Of a stretch of DNA of 25,674 nucleotides, positions 1-7,989 are shown piece by piece. Every line of letters begins with the position of its first letter. The stretch's first letter is position 1. The position numbers were made by a program, and so were the translations under genes. A model generated the notes under the pieces. It saw nothing but the letters and a program-made list of their open reading frames with translations. It searched no databases and had not been told where the DNA came from. This DNA comes from DAONJL01 sp035405645 [NCBI: bacterium] (lineage in GTDB: Bacteria > JAGOBX01 > DAONJL01), in NCBI GenBank assembly GCA_035405645.1, contig DAONJL010000034.1, forward strand, positions 1 to 25,674, in the 5' to 3' direction.

Positions 1-68
1 ACTATTCGTAATGCTGCAAAGGGGTATACCATGTCTGGGATATTTTCTGATTTTTTTTTATTTTTTTC

Positions 69-98
69 TTGACAAAAATATAATAATTAAAATAATAT
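69..98 (+). promoter_or_regulatory. sigma70-type promoter of the HU gene
   Basis: A perfect -35 box TTGACA lies at 69-74. A plausible -10 box TAATAT follows at 93-98, giving an 18-bp spacer. The start codon of the HU gene is at 130, so the leader would be about 25 nt. A strong Shine-Dalgarno AGGAGG at 117-122 sits 7 nt before the ATG. Inferred by consensus matching only. Confidence 0.6.
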
Positions 99-129
99 AT
101 TAATTAAAAATTTAAAAGGAGGTTTATAT

Positions 130-459
130 ATGGCAAAAGTAGCGTATCCAGAAAAATTTAATGCTTCAAGTCTTATCAAATTTGTTGCTGAAAAAACTGA
201 TTCATCCAAAAGATTGGTTAAGGACATTATTGGTGCTTATCTTGATGCAGTAACACAGGGTGTAATGTCTGGTCAAAGAGTACCAGTTGGTAACATCGGC
301 AGATTTTTTGTTAAAGTAAAACCTGCTACTAAAAAGAGACAGGGTATTAATCCTTTAACAAAAGAACCAATCACTATTCCAGCAAAACCAGCCAGAAAAG
401 TTCCAAAATGTTCATTCTCCAAGCAATTTAAAGAAGCTGCTAAAAAAGCAAAAATATAA
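130..459 (+). CDS. HU-family histone-like DNA-binding protein
   Basis: Small basic nucleoid protein expected to dimerise and bend DNA. At 109 residues it is slightly longer than the roughly 90 residues usual for HU/IHF because of a short N-terminal lead and a Lys-rich tail. The helical N-terminal half (about residues 10-48) is followed by the conserved turn VPVGNIGRFFVK and the beta-arm segment, where RQGINPLTKEP corresponds to the RxGRNPxTG-type motif. The intercalating Pro position of the arm tip is within INPLTKEP. ATG at 130 is chosen because AGGAGG precedes it at optimal spacing. It is transcribed alone, with its own promoter and terminator, opposite to its right-hand neighbours. HU, IHF or another family paralogue cannot be separated by eye. 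Confidence 0.93.
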   Translation: MAKVAYPEKFNASSLIKFVAEKTDSSKRLVKDIIGAYLDAVTQGVMSGQRVPVGNIGRFFVKVKPATKKRQGINPLTKEPITIPAKPARKVPKCSFSKQFKEAAKKAKI

Positions 460-461
460 AT

Positions 462-498
462 AAAAAAAAGGGATTGTATTTATTACAATCCCTTTTTT
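462..498. terminator. bidirectional rho-independent terminator
   Basis: A 9-bp perfect stem GGGATTGTA (470-478) pairs with TACAATCCC (484-492) around the loop TTTAT. It is flanked by an A-run on the left and a T-run on the right. It lies just after the HU stop codon and also downstream of the minus-strand TPR gene ending at 533, so it can terminate transcription arriving from both sides. Confidence 0.9.
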
Positions 499-532
499 AT
501 TTTTTCTTTAAATTAATTTTTTTCCCAGAGTT

Positions 533-1618
533 TTATAAATAATTTTCTTTTAAATATTCAGCTCGTTGACGGGCTTTTTCACTGATTTCTAAGTGTGGAT
601 ATTGTTTATGTAATAATCGATAATAATTAAATGCTTCAAAAAAATTTCTTATCTGTTGCTCTGTTTCAAATAAATTCCCTAACATATATAACGCATTTGC
701 TCTTACAAGTGTCCCTTGATAATTACTTACAATATATTTTAAATAATCTATTCCCTTTTCTATTCTGCCAATTTTTATATTGCTTAATGCAAGATAATAA
801 TATGCTTCTTTCGTCCATTCATTATCACCATAATAATTTATCATTTTTAATAATGTTATTATTGCACTATCAAAATTATTATTTTCATAATACATTCTAC
901 CTGTAAAAAAATCTATTCTTCCTTTATTTATATATTCATCTCTAAAATTATTTAAATTCCGAACAATATTTATTGCACTATCATAATTATTTATTTTTGC
1001 ATACGCTTCGCCAATTATATAACTCACTTCTTCTCGCACACCTTTTATTAACCTATTATTTAATAATTCTTCTCCTTCTTTTATTACAACTACATAATAA
1101 TTATTCTCATAATATTTTTTTATTAACTCTTTCTTTTTGTTTATTTCATCTTCATTCATTTTTTTTAAACCATTTGCTCTTTCATATTCAAATTTTTTTA
1201 TTTGCTTTGCCTCACTTTTTTCGACTTTTGCAACTTTTTTTAATTTTGGCTTTATTATATTTTTTTCATTTGTTATAAATTCATCATCTACTTTTTCAAT
1301 TATTATCACATTATAAATTATTTTCTCTTCTTCTTTTTGTTTCTCTCTAATTATTTTTATTTTGCTTTCGCCTTCTCTTATCGCTTTAAAATAATAGACA
1401 AATTCATCTGTCGCTGGAAAATATTCCTGGCCATAATAACTTAACAATGATTTATTATAATCCTCAATATAATAATTTACTGAAAATTTGTTTGCTGGTA
1501 AATTTATCTTAAATAATTCATTCTTTTTAACCAACAATTCATTATTTGAATAAATTACATTTGTTAAAAATAAAAAGATAAAAATAAAAAAAACTATTTT
1601 ATTTTTCTTTTCTCTCAT
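533..1618 (-). CDS. exported TPR protein with a possible chagasin-like N-terminal domain
   Basis: The 361-residue product starts with a basic stretch and hydrophobic core (about 9-24) ending near VIYS, typical of a Sec signal peptide, so it is probably periplasmic. Residues about 30-110 look like a beta-rich domain: the segment FVYYFKAIREGESKIKI followed by YNVIIIE resembles the end of inhibitor I42 (chagasin) domains. This assignment is tentative. A charged linker (about 115-160) leads to four or five tetratricopeptide-like repeats (about 160-361), recognisable by helix pairs such as YYENNNFDSAIITLL and AYYYLALSNIKIGRIEKGI. The TPR part resembles YbgF/BamD-type scaffold proteins. It is the last gene after murI and a membrane protein, 42 bp downstream of the latter. 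No clear Shine-Dalgarno precedes the ATG. Its precise role is unknown. Confidence 0.7.
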   Translation of the reverse strand: MREKKNKIVFFIFIFLFLTNVIYSNNELLVKKNELFKINLPANKFSVNYYIEDYNKSLLSYYGQEYFPATDEFVYYFKAIREGESKIKIIREKQKEEEKIIYNVIIIEKVDDEFITNEKNIIKPKLKKVAKVEKSEAKQIKKFEYERANGLKKMNEDEINKKKELIKKYYENNYYVVVIKEGEELLNNRLIKGVREEVSYIIGEAYAKINNYDSAINIVRNLNNFRDEYINKGRIDFFTGRMYYENNNFDSAIITLLKMINYYGDNEWTKEAYYYLALSNIKIGRIEKGIDYLKYIVSNYQGTLVRANALYMLGNLFETEQQIRNFFEAFNYYRLLHKQYPHLEISEKARQRAEYLKENYL

Positions 1619-1660
1619 ATTTTTATTATCGACAAAAGAAAATAAAAAATTTAATAAATA

Positions 1661-2539
1661 TTAAAAATTAAATTGTGTAAATAAAACATCATTTAAAATA
1701 TGATTAATAATTATTGTTGAAAAAAATAAAATAAGTGCTGATGATAATAAACCTATATTAAATCTATAATTTTTAAAAATGTAATATTTTTCAATTTTAA
1801 ATTTTACAGGTCCATAAAAAATTAAACACAACATTTTTATCTTTCGATTTTTAATTTTATTTAAGCCAAATAATAAAACAACCATAAGCAAAAAAAGACT
1901 GTAAATAAAAAGCAAATTTATATTTATTGATAACACAACAATTATTCCATTTATTATAGTATGAAAATCAAAATTAAAACTTAAAAAACACCATAGCACA
2001 TAATAATAAAAAGTTGCTAAAAAAATAGTGATTAAATTTGTTGGATATTTTATTCCACCATAAGCACTCGCTCGTATTTTATCATATAATGGTTCTATTA
2101 ACTCAAATATTAACTCAAAAAAATCTGATAATTTTATTAATTTTATTTTTGCAAAATACATTATTGATATTACAATTATTAATCTATACAGAATAGTAAG
2201 TAAAAAAATAATCGAAATTGTAATTGAATTAAATATGCTTAAATCTGGTATTCGTTTGTTATTCGCATCTAAATAATAATATCGAACATACCAGCCAAAT
2301 ATTTCTGAAGTATATAAATTATTATAAAAATATAAAATTAATATTCGAAGAATAAATAAACTTGATATGCTTATAATAATGCCTTTTTTTTTATCTTTAA
2401 AAAATTGTAAAATATAACTATTCAAATTTTCGAGATATTTATAATATTTATTTTTTTTTATTCTTTGATTTTTTTCTAAAAAAAATTCTATTGATAGTGA
2501 GAAAATAAAAATAATTAAAATTAAATCAATTAAAAACAT
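1661..2539 (-). CDS. multi-pass membrane protein, YggT-like
   Basis: The 292-residue hydrophobic protein has about six predicted membrane segments (near residues 2-18, 53-70, 105-130, 165-187, 195-225 and 265-285). The segment ELIEPLYDKIRASAYGGIKYP resembles the YggT-family signature EPLL-x-PIR-x5-GG-x-D-x-SP, and there may be two YggT-like halves; this is by-eye similarity only. The gene starts 2 nt after the murI stop codon, so the two are probably translationally coupled. YggT proteins are integral membrane proteins of poorly defined function that often sit near cell-envelope genes. If the resemblance is chance, the protein is simply an unknown membrane protein. Confidence 0.5.
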   Translation of the reverse strand: MFLIDLILIIFIFSLSIEFFLEKNQRIKKNKYYKYLENLNSYILQFFKDKKKGIIISISSLFILRILILYFYNNLYTSEIFGWYVRYYYLDANNKRIPDLSIFNSITISIIFLLTILYRLIIVISIMYFAKIKLIKLSDFFELIFELIEPLYDKIRASAYGGIKYPTNLITIFLATFYYYVLWCFLSFNFDFHTIINGIIVVLSININLLFIYSLFLLMVVLLFGLNKIKNRKIKMLCLIFYGPVKFKIEKYYIFKNYRFNIGLLSSALILFFSTIIINHILNDVLFTQFNF

Positions 2540-2541
2540 AA

Positions 2542-3342
2542 TTATAAATCAACGCGCACTGCACTAATATCTTTCTTAAAAAATTGACTTCCTAATTCTG
2601 AAAATTTATAAGGTAAATCACTGACATAAAAATTTAGTGTTGCTTTCTTGTTCTCTTTATTTATTATTTTTTTTTCTATTAATACTTTTCTGACAAATTC
2701 TGCTGTTGATTTTGCTGAATCTATTATTCGAACTCTTTTATTAAAAAAAAGATTTATCTTATTCTTTAATAATGGATAATGCGTACAACCAAGTATTAGC
2801 GTATCAATCTTTGCTTCTTTTAATGGCGATAAATATTCTTTAATTATTTCATTTGTAACTTTTTTATTTATCCAACCTTCTTCTATTAGTGGAACAAATA
2901 AAGGACAGGCAATTGAAAATACTTTACAATCACTTTTATATTTTCTGATTAAGTTTGAATAAACATTACTATTTATTGTTGCTGTCGTGCCTATTACTCC
3001 AATATTATTATTTTTTGTCATTCTTATTGCTTTTATTACACCAGGTAAAATAACTCCTATTACTGGTATTTTTACAGTTTCTGAAATTATATCAAGTGCA
3101 TAAGAAGAACTCGTATTACAGGCAATCACAAGCATTTTAATATTTTTTGATACTAAAAATTCTGTGATTTCAAGAGAAAATTTTTTTACTGTTTCTGGAC
3201 TTTTTGTGCCATAAGGTAAACGCGCTGTATCACCAAAATATATTAAATTTTCTGCGGGTAATAAATCATTTATTGCTTTTGCTACTGTTAATCCACCAAG
3301 CCCTGAGTCAAATATTCCTATTGGTTTTTCTGAATTTTTCAT
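2542..3342 (-). CDS. murI: glutamate racemase
   Basis: Converts L-glutamate to D-glutamate for peptidoglycan synthesis in the cytoplasm. At 266 residues it is full length for the family. The N-terminal motif PIGIFDSGLGGLTVAKAI carries the Asp12-Ser13 pair. Catalytic Cys75 is in ACNTSS, and the second catalytic Cys186 with Thr187 and His188 is in LGCTHYPLL. The remaining family landmarks GDTARLPYG and FVPLIEEGW are present. It follows the response-regulator gene by 29 bp and precedes the YggT-like gene by 2 bp, so it is probably transcribed with the regulator. The Shine-Dalgarno is weak (AAAAAAGTAT before ATG). Nothing suggests loss of function. Confidence 0.96.
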   Translation of the reverse strand: MKNSEKPIGIFDSGLGGLTVAKAINDLLPAENLIYFGDTARLPYGTKSPETVKKFSLEITEFLVSKNIKMLVIACNTSSSYALDIISETVKIPVIGVILPGVIKAIRMTKNNNIGVIGTTATINSNVYSNLIRKYKSDCKVFSIACPLFVPLIEEGWINKKVTNEIIKEYLSPLKEAKIDTLILGCTHYPLLKNKINLFFNKRVRIIDSAKSTAEFVRKVLIEKKIINKENKKATLNFYVSDLPYKFSELGSQFFKKDISAVRVDL

Positions 3343-3371
3343 ATACTTTTTTTTACAATTTTTTTAAAAAA

Positions 3372-3755
3372 CTATTTCAGAACTTCTTCTACTTTTTGTA
3401 ATAATTCATTTGGTTTTATTGGCTTTTCTATAAATGCTTTTACTGGTAACCATTCTTCATTTGGTTCAATTGAAAATGGTACATTCATTTCTTTTCTTAT
3501 TCCTGATACCATTATTATTGGTATTTTTTTTGTAGATTCATCACTACTTAATGAACGCGCTGTATCAAATCCTTCTGTCTTTTTAGTCATCATCACATCA
3601 AGCAATATTAAATCAGGTTTATTTTTTTTAGCACTTTCAAATCCTTCTTTCCCATTTGAGGCTGTTATTATTTCATAATTTTTCGCTTCAAGCAAATTTG
3701 TTACTGCATCTACAAAATCATTATCATCATCAATAATTAAAATTCTTTTTGACAT
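3372..3755 (-). CDS. single-domain response regulator (CheY-like receiver)
   Basis: The 127-residue stand-alone receiver domain has no output domain. The acidic pair Asp10/Asp11 is in ILIIDDDNDF, phospho-acceptor Asp53 is in LILLDVMM, the Thr/Ser switch is Ser84 in IMVSG, and conserved Lys111 is in IEKPIKP. Between Ser84 and Lys111 there is a longer than usual loop containing KEMNVPFSIEPNEEWLPV; this type of insert occurs in receiver proteins found near hydrogenase gene sets. It sits just downstream of the hydrogenase operon, whose first gene is a sensor kinase, so that kinase is the natural candidate partner (inference). A strong GGAGG precedes the ATG, and it has its own promoter. It ends with TAG. 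Confidence 0.9.
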   Translation of the reverse strand: MSKRILIIDDDNDFVDAVTNLLEAKNYEIITASNGKEGFESAKKNKPDLILLDVMMTKKTEGFDTARSLSSDESTKKIPIIMVSGIRKEMNVPFSIEPNEEWLPVKAFIEKPIKPNELLQKVEEVLK

Positions 3756-3793
3756 TATTTTTTTCCTCCTTTATTATATTTACTTTCTTTTAA

Positions 3794-3821
3794 TTTATAA
3801 ATAAATATCTATATATGTCAA
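3794..3821 (-). promoter_or_regulatory. sigma70-type promoter of the response regulator-murI unit
   Basis: On the minus strand a perfect TTGACA (-35, 3821-3816) is followed after 16 bp by TATAAA (-10, 3799-3794). Transcription would begin near 3787, leaving a leader of about 32 nt that contains the GGAGG Shine-Dalgarno before the ATG at 3755. It indicates that the receiver gene can be expressed apart from the hydrogenase operon upstream. Confidence 0.6.
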
Positions 3822-3854
3822 TTCAATTTTTTCACAAACTTACTATTCTGCTCT

Positions 3855-4373
3855 TTAATTCTTTGCAACATTACTCTGTAATTTTTTTTCTTTTTTTCTT
3901 ATTTCTTTTATTATCTCACTTATTTTTTCTGGTGTTAAATCACCATAAATTTTTTCATTTATCATTATAACAGGTGCAAGTCCACAAGCGCCCAAACATC
4001 GTGCTTCCTGTAAGGTAAATAACATATCTTCTGTTGTCTCACCAATATTTATTTTTAACTCTTCTTTTAGTTTATCTAAAATAAGTTGTGCTCCTTTTAC
4101 ATAACAAGCAGTACCTAAACAAATTGATATTACATATTTACCTATTGGTTTTAATTTAAAATAATGATAAAATGTCGCTACGCCCCAAATATGTGATGTT
4201 GGTATCTTCATATAATATGCAATTTTTAACATTATTTCTTTTGATAAATAACCATATAATTCTTGTGCTTTATGTAAGATTGCAATTAAATATGATTCTG
4301 GATACTCTAATTTCTTTTTCTCATCCATATACTTTATTAATTCTTCTTCGCGTTTATCAAGTTCTTTTTCCAT
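3855..4373 (-). CDS. hydC: NuoE-like [2Fe-2S] subunit of NAD-linked [FeFe]-hydrogenase (HydC/HndA)
   Basis: The 172-residue thioredoxin-fold ferredoxin is equivalent to the 24-kDa subunit of complex I. The helical N-terminal part (about 1-75, including HIWGVATFYHYF) is followed by the [2Fe-2S] ligands Cys85 and Cys90 in CLGTACYVKG and Cys126 and Cys130 in CLGACGLAPV, all four intact. In HydABC/Hnd enzymes it passes electrons between the flavin subunit and the rest of the complex. It starts 11 nt after the hydA stop codon, with the hydA end GTAAGATGAGGTG providing a GAGG-like Shine-Dalgarno. It is the last gene of the hydrogenase operon; a 99-bp gap with a new promoter follows. Confidence 0.94.
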   Translation of the reverse strand: MEKELDKREEELIKYMDEKKKLEYPESYLIAILHKAQELYGYLSKEIMLKIAYYMKIPTSHIWGVATFYHYFKLKPIGKYVISICLGTACYVKGAQLILDKLKEELKINIGETTEDMLFTLQEARCLGACGLAPVIMINEKIYGDLTPEKISEIIKEIRKKEKKLQSNVAKN

Positions 4374-4384
4374 TATTTTTCACC

Positions 4385-6163
4385 TCATCTTACTTTAAAT
4401 TCTGCTGGTAATATTCCTTCTGGTTTTTTTGCACTATAATGTGTATGCAGCAATTTATGTGATAATGAACTTAATGGTCTGCCAAGAAATTCCTTATATA
4501 ATTTTTGTATATTTGGATTCTCGTGACATCGCCTGATTGTCTTATTTCTATCTAATCCATATAATGCTTCTGCTCTTTTCTTTAATACATTCTCATCAAG
4601 TGGAATAGACGAACTACCAGCATAAGGTTGACCGCCGCCGCCTATACATCCACCTGGACAGCCCATTATTTCTATAAAATGATATCTATCTGGTTCTTTG
4701 CGAACTATCTCTAAAAGTTTTGAAGCATTACCAAGACCATGCGCAATAGCAACTCGAATTTCTTTACCTTCCATCATTATTTTTCCTTCTCTAATATTAT
4801 TAAATCCTCTTAATTCTTCAAGTTCTATTTCAATTAATGTTTCACCAGTATATAATTCATATGCTGTTCTTATTGCTGCTTCCATTACTCCACCAGTTAC
4901 ACCAAAAATTGCACCGCCACCCGATGATAAACCAAGTGGATTATCAAAACCTTCACCTTTGATATTTACAAAATCTATTCCTGCTGATTTTATCATCCAT
5001 GCTATTTCTCTTGTTGTAACTACTATATCAACACCTCTAACATCATCTATCATTAATTCTGGTCGTGCTGCTTCATATTTTTTTGCTGTGCAACACATTA
5101 CTGCTACACTTAATATCTCTTTTTTATCTCTTTTTATTTTGTCTGCAAAATATGTTTTAATAAGTGCGCCCATCATTGACATCGGTGATTTACAGGTTGA
5201 TATATTTTCTATTAAATCACTATGAAATTGTTCCAAATATTTCATCCAGGCACTTGAACATGATGTTATCATCGGTAACTTCTGCTTATTTTGTAATCTT
5301 TCTAAAAATTCACTTGCTTCTTCCATTATTGTTAAATCAGCACCAAATTGCGTATCAAATACATAATCAAATCCAAGTTTTCTTAATGCTGCTACTAATT
5401 CATTTTCTTTTTGTGTGCCAGGTTCAAAGCCAAATGCTTCGCCAATTGCTGCTCGAACTGATGGGGCAAATTGAACTACTTTAACTATCGAATTATCATT
5501 TAATTTTTCAAATAATTCTTGTGTATAACTTTTTTCTATAAATGCTGCTGTTGGGCAAACATTTATACATTGTCCACAAGTTGAACATACGCTTTCTGCT
5601 AAATCTTCATCAAATGCAGGTATTACAACAGTTTTAAAACCTCTATATGCCTGTGTTAATGTATGAACATTTTGGATTTCAGAACATATACGAACACAAC
5701 GACCACAAAGAATACATTTATCAGGGTCACGAACTATTGAAGGTGAAGATAAATCTCGATTATAATGTTTTTTCTCGCCTACAAAATGTCGTTTCTTTAT
5801 GCCCATACTCATTGCTAATCGCTGTAATTCACAATTTGAATTTCGTTCACATGTATGACAATCTTCTGGATGATTATCAAGTAATAATTCTACTATATCT
5901 CTTCTTGCCTGTCTTAATTCTGGGGTATTCGTATATATCTTCATTCCATCTTGAATAGGAAAAGCGCACGAAGCCACATAATTATTCATTCCCTGCACCT
6001 GCACTATACAAACTCGGCATGCTCCTTCAACTGATAATTTTGGATGATAACATAATCGTGGTATGTGAAATCCAATACTATCAGCTGCTTGCATTATTGT
6101 TTGCCCTGATTTTACTATATATGGTTTATCATTAATATAAATCTTTATTTTTTCATCTTTCAT
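4385..6163 (-). CDS. hydA: [FeFe]-hydrogenase catalytic subunit (HydA/HndD type, group A)
   Basis: Reversible H2 oxidation/proton reduction subunit, 592 residues. The N-terminal [2Fe-2S] domain has Cys38/49/52/66. A His-ligated [4Fe-4S] follows (His98, Cys102, Cys105, Cys111). Two ferredoxin clusters come next (Cys150/153/156/160 and Cys193/196/199/203). The H-domain follows, then a small-subunit-like C-terminus (about 535-575). Compared with Clostridium pasteurianum CpI at a constant offset of +3, the proton path is kept (Cys302, Glu282, Ser322, Glu285, Arg289), as are ligands Cys358, Cys502 and Cys506 and lysine Lys361. However, motif L1 reads TSCSSAW, so the fourth cluster ligand (CpI Cys300) is Ser303, and L2 reads MCCTAKK with Cys357 in place of Pro. 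L3 is EIMGCPGGCIGGGGQP. It lacks the extra C-terminal [2Fe-2S] domain of Thermotoga HydA and so resembles HndD in length. It lies between hydB and hydC; GGAAGG precedes the ATG. Confidence 0.95.
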   Translation of the reverse strand: MKDEKIKIYINDKPYIVKSGQTIMQAADSIGFHIPRLCYHPKLSVEGACRVCIVQVQGMNNYVASCAFPIQDGMKIYTNTPELRQARRDIVELLLDNHPEDCHTCERNSNCELQRLAMSMGIKKRHFVGEKKHYNRDLSSPSIVRDPDKCILCGRCVRICSEIQNVHTLTQAYRGFKTVVIPAFDEDLAESVCSTCGQCINVCPTAAFIEKSYTQELFEKLNDNSIVKVVQFAPSVRAAIGEAFGFEPGTQKENELVAALRKLGFDYVFDTQFGADLTIMEEASEFLERLQNKQKLPMITSCSSAWMKYLEQFHSDLIENISTCKSPMSMMGALIKTYFADKIKRDKKEILSVAVMCCTAKKYEAARPELMIDDVRGVDIVVTTREIAWMIKSAGIDFVNIKGEGFDNPLGLSSGGGAIFGVTGGVMEAAIRTAYELYTGETLIEIELEELRGFNNIREGKIMMEGKEIRVAIAHGLGNASKLLEIVRKEPDRYHFIEIMGCPGGCIGGGGQPYAGSSSIPLDENVLKKRAEALYGLDRNKTIRRCHENPNIQKLYKEFLGRPLSSLSHKLLHTHYSAKKPEGILPAEFKVR

Positions 6164-6179
6164 TTTTCATCCTTCCTTT

Positions 6180-7973
6180 TTAGTCTTTTTTTATTGCTGA
6201 AAATTTACATTTGCTATAACATAAACCACATTTTATACATTTCGTTTCATCTATTTTATGAATTGACTTTGGTTCGCCTGTTATTGCTTTTACTGGACAT
6301 ACTTTTTTACATAAACCACAACCTATACATTTATCTGTTATTATGTATCTTAATAATCTTTGACAAACACCTGCTCGACATTTTCTATCTTTTATATGTT
6401 CTTCATATTCTTCTCTAAAATTCTTTATTGTGCTTAATACTGGATTTGGCGCTGATTGACCCAAACCACATAATGATGCCTTTTTTATCATATTTCCTAA
6501 TCGTTCAAGTTTTTCTATATCACCTACTTCACCTTTTCCTTCTGTTATTCGCTCTAATATTTCAAGCATTCGTTTTGTTCCTTCACGACAAGGCGTACAT
6601 TTGCCACATGATTCGTTTTGTGTAAATTCAAGAAAAAATTTTGCTATATTTACCATACATGTATTTTCATCCATTACTATCATTCCACCAGAACCCATAA
6701 TAGAACCTGCTTTTATTAAAGACTCATAATCAACTGGTGTATCAAGATATTGTTCTGGTAAACAACCGCCAGATGGTCCGCCTGTCTGGACTGCTTTAAA
6801 TTTTTTATTATTTGGTATTCCACCACCAATCTCATATATTATTTGCCGTAATGTTATACCCATTGGAACTTCTATTAATCCTGTATTTACTACATTTCCT
6901 GCAAGTGCAAATACTTTTGTTCCTTTACTTTTTTCAGTACCAATAGAACTAAACCAATCTGCACCTTCAAGAATTATTACTGGTATATTTGCCCATGTCT
7001 CCACATTATTTATTAATGTCGGTTTTTCAAATAATCCTGATTGTGCTGGATATGGTGGTCTTGGTCTTGGCATACCGCGATAACCTTCTATTGAATGAAT
7101 TAACGCTGTTTCTTCGCCACAAACAAATGCACCTGCACCAAGCCGTATCTCAATATCAAAAGAAAAATTCGAACCTAATATATTGTTTCCTAAAAAACCT
7201 TCTGCTCGTGCATCATTTATTGCTTTTTCTAATCGCTTTATTGCTAATGGATATTCGGCTCGTATGTAAATTATACCTTTTTGACTACCTATTGCATATC
7301 CGCCTATTATCATTCCTTCTAATATTGTATGCGGATCGCCTTCTATTGCACTTCTATCCATAAATGCACCAGGGTCGCCTTCATCTGCATTACAAATTAC
7401 ATATTTTTCTTTTGCCTCAACCTTTGCTGTTAACTCCCATTTTTTACCTGTTGGAAATCCGCCGCCACCGCGACCGCGTAATCCTGATTTCTTTACTTCT
7501 TCTATCACCTGCGCTGGTGTCATTTCATTTAATACCTTTGCTAATGCTTCATAACCACGAACAGATAAATAATCATCAATGCTTTCTGGATTTATTATTC
7601 CACAATTTCTTAATGTAATTCGCATTTGCCGACCAAAAAAATTTACATCACCAAATATTCTAAAAAACCGGTTAAATAAATGGTCTTCTTTAATTATGAA
7701 TTCAGAAATTAATTCTCGTTTTATTAAATGTCTTTGAACTATTGTTTCTATGTTTTCAACTTTTAAATTACCATATATTACATAACCTGGATTTATTATC
7801 ATTATTGGTCCTTTAGCACACATACCAAGACAACCTGATAAATGTATCTCAACTTTTGAAAGCAAATTATTCTTTTCAAGTTGTTTTATTAACTCATTCT
7901 TAATATCATTTGATTTATTCTTCAAACAACTTGAACCATTGCATAATATTATTACAAATTCTTTATTATTCAT
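6180..7973 (-). CDS. hydB: NuoF-like NADH/FMN subunit of the hydrogenase (HydB/HndC)
   Basis: Flavin subunit where NAD(H) reacts; in HydABC enzymes it is the proposed bifurcation site. Its 597 residues show four parts. The N-terminal thioredoxin-like [2Fe-2S] domain has Cys11, Cys16, Cys48 and Cys52. The NuoF core has the glycine-rich nucleotide/FMN segment GLRGRGGGGFPTGKKWE and the NADEGDPGAFMDR motif. A SLBB region follows. The NuoF iron-sulfur motif ESCGKCTPCREG has its fourth Cys in the later SLCGLG. A C-terminal 2x[4Fe-4S] ferredoxin domain ends the protein, with CIGCGLCKKVCP and CIKCGLCYSKC. This layout is that of HydB/HndC rather than complex I NuoF, which lacks both end domains. AGGAG lies 8 nt before the ATG; the gap from the preceding gene is 16 nt. 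Confidence 0.96.
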   Translation of the reverse strand: MNNKEFVIILCNGSSCLKNKSNDIKNELIKQLEKNNLLSKVEIHLSGCLGMCAKGPIMIINPGYVIYGNLKVENIETIVQRHLIKRELISEFIIKEDHLFNRFFRIFGDVNFFGRQMRITLRNCGIINPESIDDYLSVRGYEALAKVLNEMTPAQVIEEVKKSGLRGRGGGGFPTGKKWELTAKVEAKEKYVICNADEGDPGAFMDRSAIEGDPHTILEGMIIGGYAIGSQKGIIYIRAEYPLAIKRLEKAINDARAEGFLGNNILGSNFSFDIEIRLGAGAFVCGEETALIHSIEGYRGMPRPRPPYPAQSGLFEKPTLINNVETWANIPVIILEGADWFSSIGTEKSKGTKVFALAGNVVNTGLIEVPMGITLRQIIYEIGGGIPNNKKFKAVQTGGPSGGCLPEQYLDTPVDYESLIKAGSIMGSGGMIVMDENTCMVNIAKFFLEFTQNESCGKCTPCREGTKRMLEILERITEGKGEVGDIEKLERLGNMIKKASLCGLGQSAPNPVLSTIKNFREEYEEHIKDRKCRAGVCQRLLRYIITDKCIGCGLCKKVCPVKAITGEPKSIHKIDETKCIKCGLCYSKCKFSAIKKD

Positions 7974-7989
7974 ATCTTTTTCTCCTGAA

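Noticed and set aside
1-72. Open frame from the window edge reading TIRNAAKGYTMSGIFSDF and ending at TGA 70-72
   Set aside because: Too short, of no recognisable family, ending in a poly-T driven Phe run and overlapping the -35 box of the HU promoter. It could be the tail of an upstream gene but cannot be supported.
631-1278. Plus-strand open frames rich in Leu, His, Tyr and Phe opposite the TPR gene
   Set aside because: Antisense shadows of an A+T-rich minus-strand gene, with no ribosome site or family resemblance. The same applies to the plus-strand frames opposite hydA, hydB, the kinase, cobN and others.
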